Below, one piece after another: positions 38,562-44,633 of a stretch of DNA of 48,203 nt. Numbering within the stretch: position 1 is the first letter of the stretch; every line of letters starts with the position of its first letter. A program made the position numbers and the translations under genes. The notes beneath the pieces were generated by a model. It was not told the DNA's origin, ran no database searches, and was given only the letters and a program-made list of their open reading frames with translations. The DNA is from a virus: IMG/VR virus record IMGVR_UViG_3300019487_000038, positions 1 through 48,203 of that record, one strand, 5' to 3'.

Positions 38562-38623
38562 GACTCGAACTCACAATTTCCTGAACCCAAATCAGGCGGA
38601 ATAACCAATTATCCTACGTCCCG
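38547..38623 (-). tRNA. tRNA-Pro (TGG)
   Basis: Acceptor CGGGACG/CGTCCCG, discriminator A, encoded CCA. Anticodon arm CCTGA-TTTGGGT-TCAGG gives TGG. Overlaps the 3' end of the convergent plus-strand gene by 15 nt. Confidence 0.92.
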
Positions 38624-38628
38624 AATTA

Positions 38629-38997
38629 TTACTGACCGCCATCTTTTGGATGGTCGGGCAATTCTGTTGGATGCTTCAAAACTTCTCCCCCACCATCGCT
38701 TTGAACCACGGATGGTTCTTCCACACATTGATTACACCCACACGGCTCTATGGTTGAGGGCTGTTCCAATCGTGCTTTGATTGCTGCATCTTCACGCTCG
38801 ATAGTTTCCTCAGCATCCTTGCGAATTTCGGGTCTCAAAGTTTCACCCGCAATTTTCAAAACGTCGGCAGCAAATTCAGCATCAACCTTTACTCGCTCGG
38901 CAACCATTTTCATGGCAAGCTCATGCTTCGCTCGTGCGGTTCGTTGTGCAAGGGCAACCCTATACGGGTCAAGTTTTCGTGCTGCTCTATTTCCCAT
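38629..38997 (-). CDS. Helical charged unknown protein
   Basis: The protein has 122 residues. Residues ~12-85 form a long Ala/Arg/Glu helix (AQRTARAKHELAMKMVAERV); the C-terminal part has CGCNQC and an acidic tail. Function unknown. It follows the KdsC-like gene by 2 nt. Confidence 0.55.
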   Translation of the reverse strand: MGNRAARKLDPYRVALAQRTARAKHELAMKMVAERVKVDAEFAADVLKIAGETLRPEIRKDAEETIEREDAAIKARLEQPSTIEPCGCNQCVEEPSVVQSDGGGEVLKHPTELPDHPKDGGQ

Positions 38998-38999
38998 AA

Positions 39000-39539
39000 C
39001 TATTTTCGTTTTTCTTTTTCAGTCTTGTCCACTTCAAGAAATTGTTGGAAAGTGCATTCCTTTACCAATCCCTCAAGAACAAGTTCGTCATACAACTCTG
39101 ACAGTACACCAGTTCCTCCGTTACGAGTCAAGATTTTCTTGACCACTCGGCGAACATCCAATGTAGCATCTGCCGGACAATAAGTATGTACCAACGCCTT
39201 GATTATTTCTACATCAATGTAATCGTCTCCAATGTAGAGCGTTGTATCTCTTTCAGCCCCATACTTTTCCAGCAACATGGGCAGAAAATCTTTTTTGCTC
39301 ATGTGACCGCTTGAAGTGTGGGCGTGATAAAAATCAATGCTTCGCTTTTTAGCTACAGCCTCATTGACATTTTTGTCGCCACTCAAGAAGCATACCGAAA
39401 CTCCCGACGCCTGTAGCTTTTTGATGGCTACAAAATCCTTGTCATTGAACTGTTTCGATATGGACTTCCCCTCAACGTCTGTGACTTTTCTACCGTCAGT
39501 CAGAACGCCGTCAACGTCCAGTATCGCTAATTTTATCAT
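39000..39539 (-). CDS. HAD phosphatase, KdsC-like
   Basis: The protein has 179 residues, the size of KdsC. HAD motif I is DVDGVLTDG (8-16), motif II CFLSGDKN, motif III a KKDFLPMLLEK lysine, motif IV GDDYIDVEIIK. KdsC removes phosphate from KDO-8-phosphate in LPS core synthesis; related proteins act on other sugar phosphates. In a phage it may alter sugar precursors for surface or virion glycans, or act on nucleotides. The C-terminal ~50 residues are helical and specific to this protein. It is downstream of the tRNA-Val/AlaRS-like block. Confidence 0.8.
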   Translation of the reverse strand: MIKLAILDVDGVLTDGRKVTDVEGKSISKQFNDKDFVAIKKLQASGVSVCFLSGDKNVNEAVAKKRSIDFYHAHTSSGHMSKKDFLPMLLEKYGAERDTTLYIGDDYIDVEIIKALVHTYCPADATLDVRRVVKKILTRNGGTGVLSELYDELVLEGLVKECTFQQFLEVDKTEKEKRK

Positions 39540-39550
39540 ACGTCTTAGAT

Positions 39551-39624
39551 TGGTAGGCGTGAATGGTAACGCTCCATTGCCTCATCAGTGTCAGTGATGT
39601 GTTCTACTTTTATACTACACGCCT
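39551..39624 (-). tRNA. tRNA-Val (GAC) with non-canonical elbow
   Basis: Acceptor AGGCGTG/CACGCCT, discriminator A, encoded CCA. Anticodon arm CATCA-CTGACAC-TGATG gives GAC (codon GUC). T-stem AATGG/CCATT closes the loop AGCGTTA instead of TTCRANT, the same loop as tRNA-Ser(TGA). The D-loop has AAGTA where GGTA is expected (A18 G19). Confidence 0.75.
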
Positions 39625-39629
39625 GTCAT

Positions 39630-39653
39630 CCCGTGTTTAAGCCGGTACACGGG
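39630..39653 (-). other. 7-bp hairpin before tRNA-Val
   Basis: CCCGTGT-ACCGGCTTAA-ACACGGG on the minus strand, between the AlaRS-like stop and tRNA-Val. No T-run follows, so it may be a processing signal rather than a terminator. Confidence 0.4.
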
Positions 39654-39686
39654 AAAAGAAACCACGATACAACCATAAGGTTGCGA

Positions 39687-40478
39687 TCAATCCAACTCGA
39701 TGCCATGTGTGGAATACCACCACTCCTTTGGCATGTTTGTATTTTTGGACAGCAGTTTGTTATACCTTTCGGTCATCCTATTCTGCCGCTCACACTCTTT
39801 TTCAAAGAACGGGTGAGACATCTGTCCACCCATTTTCCAAAGCGACTTCAACAGCCGCTTCAAAACGTATCCTTGACGTTTGTGGGAAGGAATATAGCCA
39901 CTTTGTATGATTTTGTCAATCAATTCCTTTAATGACTCTTCTCGTGTTTTTGGCTTGGTATTGTTGACAACCATATCCAACCGCTCCAATCCAAATCCTA
40001 CGTCAATGCAAGTTCCGAGCGGATTTACGATGTTTCCTATCTCTATGTCATTAACATAGAACTCCGTGCAGTAGCCGCCGATCTCTCCATCCGACCATTT
40101 ACATCCTTCGTCAAGTCGGACTTCGCCGGTGTGAAATGATTTCCACTCTGGCATGTCAGGATGAATGGTTGTGTAACCAACCTTCAATTCCAAATGCTTC
40201 GTCAAGAAGGTCATCCAGAAATCAATTGTTTGATGGACCGACCAATGACGAAATGAGAATGTTCCAATCATGTTGAACAATCCCAAATGAGTTCCGTCTC
40301 CAAGAGATTCTATATCATTCAACCGAATACACGATTGAATGTTACAGACAGTTTGCCCTACCAAAGAACAATCTACAAATTGAGTTTTGTATTTCTGCAT
40401 CCCCGATGGGCAAAACAACGTAGTATCGTCGTAAGGGGTTACAGAAGTAATCGTCTCAAACGGAAGCTTGTTTTCCAA
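39687..40478 (-). CDS. Compact alanyl-tRNA-synthetase-like protein
   Basis: About 263 residues are open from a TTG at 40478. The AlaRS class II catalytic core is visible: PYDDTTLFCPSGMQKYKTQF (motif 1 region), CNIQSCIRLNDIESLGDGTH and LFNMIGTFSFRHWS (motif 2), and GTCIDVGFGLERLDMVV (motif 3, like GMGLERI). The tRNA-recognition, editing and C-Ala domains are absent; AlaRS is normally ~875 residues. Alignment to the AlaRS N-terminus suggests the real protein begins upstream at the ATG at 40540, after GGAGG. That frame (MTQL...) connects only if one base is restored near 40526-40530. It could charge the three phage tRNA-Ala or act as an alanyl-transferring homologue. Neighbours: tRNA-Val(GAC) and KdsC-like. 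Confidence 0.72.
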   Translation of the reverse strand: MENKLPFETITSVTPYDDTTLFCPSGMQKYKTQFVDCSLVGQTVCNIQSCIRLNDIESLGDGTHLGLFNMIGTFSFRHWSVHQTIDFWMTFLTKHLELKVGYTTIHPDMPEWKSFHTGEVRLDEGCKWSDGEIGGYCTEFYVNDIEIGNIVNPLGTCIDVGFGLERLDMVVNNTKPKTREESLKELIDKIIQSGYIPSHKRQGYVLKRLLKSLWKMGGQMSHPFFEKECERQNRMTERYNKLLSKNTNMPKEWWYSTHGIELD

Positions 40479-40553
40479 GCAATACCGTTCATACGATTCA
40501 CCAACATTTAGCAGCCGCCAATTGCGTTTAGCTGTGTCATAGCATCCTCCGTC

Positions 40554-40736
40554 TTATTTTGTGTTTGAAGTCATGTGCCAACTCTTACAGTATTTGCATT
40601 TGTAAGGTCGTAAATCGACGACCCCACCGTAAGAATCAGCTATCCGAATTTGAATATCAATAAGAACATCCCGCTTACTTTCGTAACGATGTTTCCCACG
40701 ACACTCAAATTTTGATGACTTAGCTGTGGTTGACAT
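40554..40736 (-). CDS. Small zinc-ribbon protein
   Basis: The protein has 60 residues from the ATG at 40736 (MSTTAKSSKFECRGKHRYES). It has the pattern C-x-GKxxYxSK followed by YKCKYCKSWHMTS, a small Cys/His zinc motif family frequent in phages. It overlaps the upstream gene by 17 nt and ends just before the Shine-Dalgarno site of the AlaRS-like gene. Confidence 0.65.
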   Translation of the reverse strand: MSTTAKSSKFECRGKHRYESKRDVLIDIQIRIADSYGGVVDLRPYKCKYCKSWHMTSNTK

Positions 40737-41049
40737 GATACTTCCAATAAAATTCACCACCACCCGTTGCCAGTTGATCATGCAACCAATCAACGTTTTT
40801 GAAATACTTATCCAACAAGTCTTTTGCCTCTTTGCTTTCCATCGGAAAGACTTCAATTCCTTTTATGAAGTAATCACGGGCTTCTTGTCTGGACCCAACA
40901 AATCTATCCAAATGTTTTTGTTGAGCTTCGTCGGGAGTGTCGGTCATGGACAATAGAATCTCAAGTGTGAGTCCCTCGCCGGTGGCGAAGTATTCCATGT
41001 AAGTTAAGAACACTTTGTAGTATTCACTCTCTGTAACTTTTTCCGACAT
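40720..41049 (-). CDS. Acidic helical unknown protein
   Basis: The protein has 109 residues (MSEKVTESEYYKVFLTYMEY), acidic and helical, with no recognised motif. First gene of the small operon leading to the AlaRS-like gene. The preceding ~85 bp up to tRNA-Ser(GCT) contain no obvious strong promoter. Confidence 0.58.
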   Translation of the reverse strand: MSEKVTESEYYKVFLTYMEYFATGEGLTLEILLSMTDTPDEAQQKHLDRFVGSRQEARDYFIKGIEVFPMESKEAKDLLDKYFKNVDWLHDQLATGGGEFYWKYHVNHS

Positions 41050-41133
41050 AAACTGGTAGGCGATAAAGGAGTCGCACCTTTGTCTAATCTGTGTGAGAGA
41101 TTTATTCTTCTGTTAAACTAATCGCCCAAAAAT

Positions 41134-41222
41134 TGGCGGAAGGCAGTGGACTCGAACCACATCCCCGTTAAGGGGACAATCTGTTTAGCAAACAGTTACA
41201 ACGCCTCGCTGTTTTACCTTCC
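41134..41222 (-). tRNA. tRNA-Ser (GCT)
   Basis: Acceptor GGAAGGT/GCCTTCC, discriminator G, encoded CCA. Anticodon loop TTGCTAA gives GCT (codons AGC/AGU). Long variable arm TCCCC/GGGGA, D-loop GCGAGGCGT, T-loop TTCGAGT: all canonical. Confidence 0.9.
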
Positions 41223-41338
41223 CTCGGTTGTTTTACTATTGAAAACTCCAAAAGTCACGGATCAAGTTCGCCACAGTTTCTTGCCTATGGATTTAACCAC
41301 TTGGCTCATGGTCGGTGTTGACCGAGTACCCTAGATTC

Positions 41339-41689
41339 TTAATCTCTTAGACCGTCGTATTTGTCCATTGCTTCATGGAACAACCTCAGCGATTCATCCG
41401 TCTGATGTCTATCAAAGTAAGCGTGCCAACAATGATAACAATCGCTTTCGGGCGGACTCACCATGTCATACTCCTTGTGTTTTGGACAATGAGCATTTTC
41501 ACGACGGATTCGTTTACAAGCATCAAACTGAGCTTGCACTTGTTCAATGGTTGGGGGTGGTCGCTTTTTTATGGCTTCCATTTGATCCTTCAACCATTGA
41601 GGAGCGGTTGATACGGGCGGCTTAGACTTTGGAAGGTTGCAATGCTCTTCCAAGTATTCTATGGCGTCACGTAACAAATCTTTCTCCAT
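41339..41689 (-). CDS. Cysteine/histidine-rich unknown protein
   Basis: The protein has 116 residues from the ATG at 41689 (MEKDLLRDAIEYLEEHCN). A proline-rich middle (KPPVSTAPQWLK) is followed by a CPKH...CYHCWHAYFDRH segment that may bind zinc. The ATG lies 6 nt after the 3' end of tRNA-Val(TAC), so the tRNA forms the 5' part of the shared transcript. The open frame upstream runs through the tRNA and is rejected. Confidence 0.6.
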   Translation of the reverse strand: MEKDLLRDAIEYLEEHCNLPKSKPPVSTAPQWLKDQMEAIKKRPPPTIEQVQAQFDACKRIRRENAHCPKHKEYDMVSPPESDCYHCWHAYFDRHQTDESLRLFHEAMDKYDGLRD

Positions 41690-41695
41690 ACAAAG

Positions 41696-41770
41696 TGGTG
41701 CGGGATAGAGGAATCGAACCCCTTCTTTCTCCGTGTAAGGGAGACTCGCTACCGTTACAATCAATCCCGC
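41696..41770 (-). tRNA. tRNA-Val (TAC)
   Basis: Acceptor GCGGGAT/ATCCCGC, discriminator A, encoded CCA. Anticodon arm TCTCC-CTTACAC-GGAGA gives TAC. Canonical D- and T-loops. Confidence 0.92.
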
Positions 41771-41773
41771 AGA

Positions 41774-41878
41774 TGTTGCTTACGCAGATTTGAACCTGCC
41801 CCGAATGTCGCTTGCATTCTGTGATAATCGGCTACGACCTACCATTTTCATGGTTCTTTGCCGGACTCTATCAGCAAC
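41774..41878 (-). ncRNA. tRNA-like element or tRNA remnant
   Basis: The ends pair as GTTGCT/AGCAAC and a T-arm-like GCAG-GTTCAAAT-CTGC precedes the 3' strand. An arm GAATG-CAAGCGA-CATTC lacks U33, and an extra ACCAT-GAAA-ATGGT hairpin replaces a normal D-arm. At about 105 nt it is too long for this to be a standard tRNA. Either a decayed tRNA or a tRNA-mimicking RNA. Confidence 0.4.
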
Positions 41879-41885
41879 GTTAAAT

Positions 41886-41973
41886 TGGCGGTAGGCTGAG
41901 GTAACGCTCCCCACACCCCGAAGGGTGCAATCGGTTTTCAAGACCGTTCCGTGGCTTCCACAGTTAACCTACC
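41886..41973 (-). tRNA. tRNA-Ser (TGA) with non-canonical elbow
   Basis: Acceptor GGTAGGT/GCCTACC, discriminator G, encoded CCA. Anticodon loop CTTGAAA gives TGA. Long variable arm CACCC-TTCG-GGGTG. T-stem TGGGG/CCTCA closes loop AGCGTTA, not TTCRANT. The D-loop reads TGGAAGCCA where the other Ser tRNAs have GCGAGGCGT, so G18 becomes A18. Confidence 0.78.
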
Positions 41974-41976
41974 ATC

Positions 41977-41998
41977 TGCTCATAAATATACATGAGCA
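41977..41998. repeat. Inverted repeat around tRNA promoter -10
   Basis: TGCTCAT and ATGAGCA, perfect 7-bp arms separated by 8 nt that hold the TATATTT -10 region of the promoter at 41985. Possible operator. Confidence 0.5.
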
Positions 41999-42012
41999 GC
42001 CGAAAAAGTCAA
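41985..42012 (-). promoter_or_regulatory. Promoter of tRNA-Ser(TGA) and following genes
   Basis: TTGACT (42012-42007), 16-nt spacer, TATATT (41990-41985) followed by TATG; tRNA 5' end 11 nt downstream. It shares TTGACWTTTTCG with the tRNA-array promoter at 31784. Confidence 0.65.
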
Positions 42013-42014
42013 GA

Positions 42015-42653
42015 CTATTCTTTTTGACGGAAGTATCCGGGAGGAAGAATGTGGAATTGATACTCAGTTTCAAGGCTTTCCCCTCCATTTCCTTGACCTT
42101 TTCCACCTTTACCACCCTTTCCACCTTTGCCGCCACTTCCACGACCATTGCCTTCTCCGTCTCCATCGCCATCACCGTCACCCTCTCCTTGACCTTTCTT
42201 TCCTTTTCCCTTCATGAATTTGCCGGTGACTACTTGACCACGTTGAAGCCGAGGAACCACGTCCCGTTGAAGAGTTTCATGGAGTTCACGGTTGTATGGC
42301 AACTTGAACAAACGAGGCTCTGACTTGGACGTTTCGTGTCCGAAAAGCTGCAACCACCAAGCACTGTAACGTGTGGCGGGGTGCTCTGTCAATACACTGA
42401 TACTTCCCTCCGAACCCAACATTGGATTCGGCTCTTTGATTACGACTTGGTAAACCGTCACAATTCGTGGCAACTGACTGCCATCGGCAGACCATCCCAT
42501 GAATGTCTTCAAGGAAGTTCCGAAGATGACGCAGAAGGCACAAAAAGTAGAGATAACAAGAAGCTTTACCCACAGTCTGACATGTGACTCTTTGAGAATC
42601 CAAAAGGACAGCACGCAGATCAATAACAACAGAATCGAAAGTGCTACGAACAT
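42015..42653 (-). CDS. Membrane protein with Gly/Lys/Asp repeat, partner of ExbB/ExbD-like genes
   Basis: The protein has 212 residues. Two transmembrane helices lie in the first ~55 residues (LSILLLLICVLSFWIL and LLVISTFCAFCVIFGTSL), then a beta-rich domain (LPRIVTVYQVVIKEPNPMLG, WLQLFGHETSKSEPRLFKLP). Residues ~140-195 are low-complexity: GEGDGDGDGDGEGNG followed by KGGKGGKGGKG repeats, then a conserved-looking end YQFHILPPGYFRQKE. It is the third gene of the ExbB/ExbD-like operon, 3 nt after the ExbD-like stop, so a membrane complex of three proteins is likely (inference). Confidence 0.65.
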   Translation of the reverse strand: MFVALSILLLLICVLSFWILKESHVRLWVKLLVISTFCAFCVIFGTSLKTFMGWSADGSQLPRIVTVYQVVIKEPNPMLGSEGSISVLTEHPATRYSAWWLQLFGHETSKSEPRLFKLPYNRELHETLQRDVVPRLQRGQVVTGKFMKGKGKKGQGEGDGDGDGDGEGNGRGSGGKGGKGGKGGKGQGNGGESLETEYQFHILPPGYFRQKE

Positions 42654-42656
42654 AGG

Positions 42657-43307
42657 TTATGGCTGTTGAAGCGGTCCTTGAGGAAATTGTTCCTGTTGCG
42701 GACCATTGTTTTGTGAACGAAGGATTGACGTGGGCAGATCGTTTACGTCTGTCACGTTTCCTTTCCCATCCATTGTGAACCGAGCGAAGGTTACTTCATC
42801 GCCAGTCGCAAGGAATTCTTTCTCTTTGACAACAAATTCCTTGTAAGGCTTGATTTGAGTCACTTTGATAGTTGCTTTCACCGGCGGCGTGGAATTCTTC
42901 ATGTTGTAAGCATGAGCATTCACGATATATTCTCCCGTAACAGTGCCACGCAAAGATACAATCTCTTCGTTCACCGTATTTATAACTTCGCCCATTTCAT
43001 TGACTTCCGTGGTGCGAGCACCAAGACAGTCACGATTCAAAGACATCAAGCTTCCCTGTCCACCTTCCTTGGAATTGAAGCCTACAATGTGTCCCGCAGA
43101 ATCTTGAACCCACAAGTCAAGGTCGGCGTCTCCGGTCCAAGTCATCGTAATGACGTACTTGGATTCCATCTTGAGGGATTGGGCGGTTTCGTTGTCCGAC
43201 TTCACCTTGTTGATCAACATCATCATGCTGATAAAGACCAGCAAGAAAGTGAACAACACGTCAACGAACGGAACAACGCACTTGTGGTAGCTTGAATTAT
43301 TGCTCAT
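42657..43307 (-). CDS. ExbD/TolR-like membrane protein with YfaP/DUF2135-like domain
   Basis: The protein has 216 residues from the ATG at 43307. A single N-terminal transmembrane helix carries the ExbD/TolR/MotB-type motif VVPFVDVLFTFLLVFISMMM with Asp16 after a proline, the proton-pathway residue of the family. A periplasmic beta domain follows (MTWTGDADLDLWVQDSAGH, NEEIVSLRGTVTGEYIVNAH), resembling YfaP/DUF2135 sandwich domains, instead of a peptidoglycan-binding OmpA domain. The C-terminus is Gln/Pro-rich. It overlaps the ExbB-like gene by 11 nt. Role: presumably coupled to proton-driven movement of the ExbB-like partner. Confidence 0.72.
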   Translation of the reverse strand: MSNNSSYHKCVVPFVDVLFTFLLVFISMMMLINKVKSDNETAQSLKMESKYVITMTWTGDADLDLWVQDSAGHIVGFNSKEGGQGSLMSLNRDCLGARTTEVNEMGEVINTVNEEIVSLRGTVTGEYIVNAHAYNMKNSTPPVKATIKVTQIKPYKEFVVKEKEFLATGDEVTFARFTMDGKGNVTDVNDLPTSILRSQNNGPQQEQFPQGPLQQP

Positions 43308-43767
43308 TGGTGACACCATTCTTGATGATTAGCATTTGCAAACGAAGGAGAGCCGATGCAACGATACCAGAAAGAGTCACATACAACTTTGTGGATGACC
43401 CCGCCTTGAGTTTGGCGATGATAAGGTTTACGTCGGTGCCTTGAAGCGAGTCTTGCATCATGTAACAGAACCCAATGATGGTTCCCGCAAGACCAATCAA
43501 AAAGAATACGTCGGCGAGATATTCCAAGACATTCATTTGTTTCCTTTGCGTAAAGGTCAGAACGCCATGCTTAATTGTATAGCAAACTTTCCCTGCGAGC
43601 AAAGAACCAAAGAAAAAAAGAATCGCAATGACAGCACTCAGATGTGAAATATCACTTCTCCAAATCAAAGATAGAACACCCGTGAAGGATGCGATTACCA
43701 GAGACGTGAGAGTTGCTGCGAAGACGATGAACCACTTGACGAACAGAAGGTTTGATTTATTTCCCAT
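43297..43767 (-). CDS. MotA/TolQ/ExbB-like proton-channel protein
   Basis: The protein has 156 residues from the ATG at 43767. Four transmembrane segments are visible (about 10-35, 42-62, 84-104, 124-148). The third, FFLIGLAGTIIGFCYMM, and the fourth, STKLYVTLSGIVASALLRLQ, match the conserved GLLGTVxG...GI..AL pattern of TolQ/ExbB/MotA. It lacks the long cytoplasmic domains of full-length family members (~230 residues). It is immediately followed by an ExbD-like gene, the usual pairing. A TTGACA-N17-TATAGT promoter ends 9 nt before the ATG. Confidence 0.75.
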   Translation of the reverse strand: MGNKSNLLFVKWFIVFAATLTSLVIASFTGVLSLIWRSDISHLSAVIAILFFFGSLLAGKVCYTIKHGVLTFTQRKQMNVLEYLADVFFLIGLAGTIIGFCYMMQDSLQGTDVNLIIAKLKAGSSTKLYVTLSGIVASALLRLQMLIIKNGVTNEQ

Positions 43768-43776
43768 AGTATCTCC

Positions 43777-43805
43777 ACTATAGCCGAAAAATTGAATAAT
43801 GTCAA
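43777..43805 (-). promoter_or_regulatory. Sigma70-type promoter of the ExbB/ExbD-like operon
   Basis: TTGACA (43805-43800), 17-nt spacer, TATAGT (43782-43777), 9 nt to the ATG at 43767. A GGAGA lies between the -10 and the ATG and could be used only if transcription starts unusually early. Confidence 0.68.
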
Positions 43806-44092
43806 GTGCAATTAACGTCCTCAAGTTCCCACTCTTCCATCACGAACTTCCGAAGAACGTGACCTTTAACACGTTCGGAGTAGGGCAAGCTGGAATCTAT
43901 AATAACCTTGGTGTGGTCGTAGATGCCGTTGATATGCTTGCGGGGGTCGGTCCAGTAGATTTTTCCCTTCTTGCTGAGATTGGATTTCAAGTAATGGGAA
44001 TAGCCCGTTTTTGCTTCTTTGACTTGAACGGAGCGGCTAGGGCAGTAATACAAGCCCGTAACTTTGTCTCGGAGTCGGCAAGGCTTACTCAT
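43802..44092 (-). CDS. Small basic conserved phage protein
   Basis: The protein has 96 residues (MSKPCRLRDKVTGLYYCPSR). The LRDKxTGLYYCPSR start followed by KSNLSKKGKIYWTDPRKHIN recurs as a small protein in large phages, to my memory, without function. Its stop overlaps the -35 of the ExbB-like promoter. Confidence 0.62.
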   Translation of the reverse strand: MSKPCRLRDKVTGLYYCPSRSVQVKEAKTGYSHYLKSNLSKKGKIYWTDPRKHINGIYDHTKVIIDSSLPYSERVKGHVLRKFVMEEWELEDVNCT

Positions 44093-44225
44093 TGTCTATC
44101 TCTTGGAGGACTCGAAAGAAGAAATAGAAAAGGGAAATTGGAAAAAAGATGACAAAGAGAATGAACGTGAAAAGTCCACCATTGTCAACGACTTTCTTGG
44201 CTGCGGTCAATAACTTGTTTTCCAT
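44085..44225 (-). CDS. Very small membrane protein
   Basis: The protein has 46 residues with one central hydrophobic helix (LFTFILFVIFFPISLFYFFF) between a basic amphipathic N-terminus and an acidic end. It overlaps iscU by 19 nt upstream and the next gene by 8 nt downstream. Function unknown; the small size fits regulatory or lysis-related peptides. Confidence 0.5.
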   Translation of the reverse strand: MENKLLTAAKKVVDNGGLFTFILFVIFFPISLFYFFFRVLQEIDNE

Positions 44226-44629
44226 AAACTTGGCTGGTCATCAAGGACTCGAACCTTGACTAAGAGGTCCAAAGCCGCTTTTAGGGCTTCTTCAGCAAGA
44301 ACGGAACAGTGAATTTTAACGGGAGGGAGTCCGCCGAGTGCATCGACGACTTCTTGGTTGGAGAAATTGTTCAATTCTTCAAGCGTACGACCTTTGACAA
44401 GTTCCGTAGCCATTGAACTGGCGGCGATTGCCGAGCCACATCCAAATGTCTTGAATCGGGCATCAACGATCTTTCCGTCTTTGACTTTGATTGACATCTT
44501 CATGATGTCTCCACAAGCGGCGGCACCTACTTCTCCAATTCCATCGGCGTCTTTAATGTCGCCCATGTTCCTTGGATGCATAAAGTGATCCATCACTGTG
44601 TCATTGTAGAGAGTATATCCTTCACTCAT
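44207..44629 (-). CDS. iscU: Iron-sulfur cluster scaffold IscU/NifU-N
   Basis: The protein has 140 residues. The scaffold cysteines are present: C39 in AAACGDIM (with D41), C64 in FGCGSAIA and C108 in KIHCSV, with H107. The LPPVK motif (101-105) recognised by the HscA chaperone is also present. IscU builds [2Fe-2S]/[4Fe-4S] clusters from IscS sulfur and hands them to apo-proteins. No cysteine desulfurase is seen here, so host partners would be needed. The gene lies between tRNA-Arg and the small membrane protein. Confidence 0.92.
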   Translation of the reverse strand: MSEGYTLYNDTVMDHFMHPRNMGDIKDADGIGEVGAAACGDIMKMSIKVKDGKIVDARFKTFGCGSAIAASSMATELVKGRTLEELNNFSNQEVVDALGGLPPVKIHCSVLAEEALKAALDLLVKVRVLDDQPSLWKTSY

Positions 44630-44633
44630 AAAT

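Noticed and set aside
42657-43767. Calling the membrane pair a Zorya defence system
   Set aside because: ZorC/ZorD-type genes are absent and the ExbD-like protein lacks an OmpA domain; only the ZorA/ZorB-like motor principle is shared.
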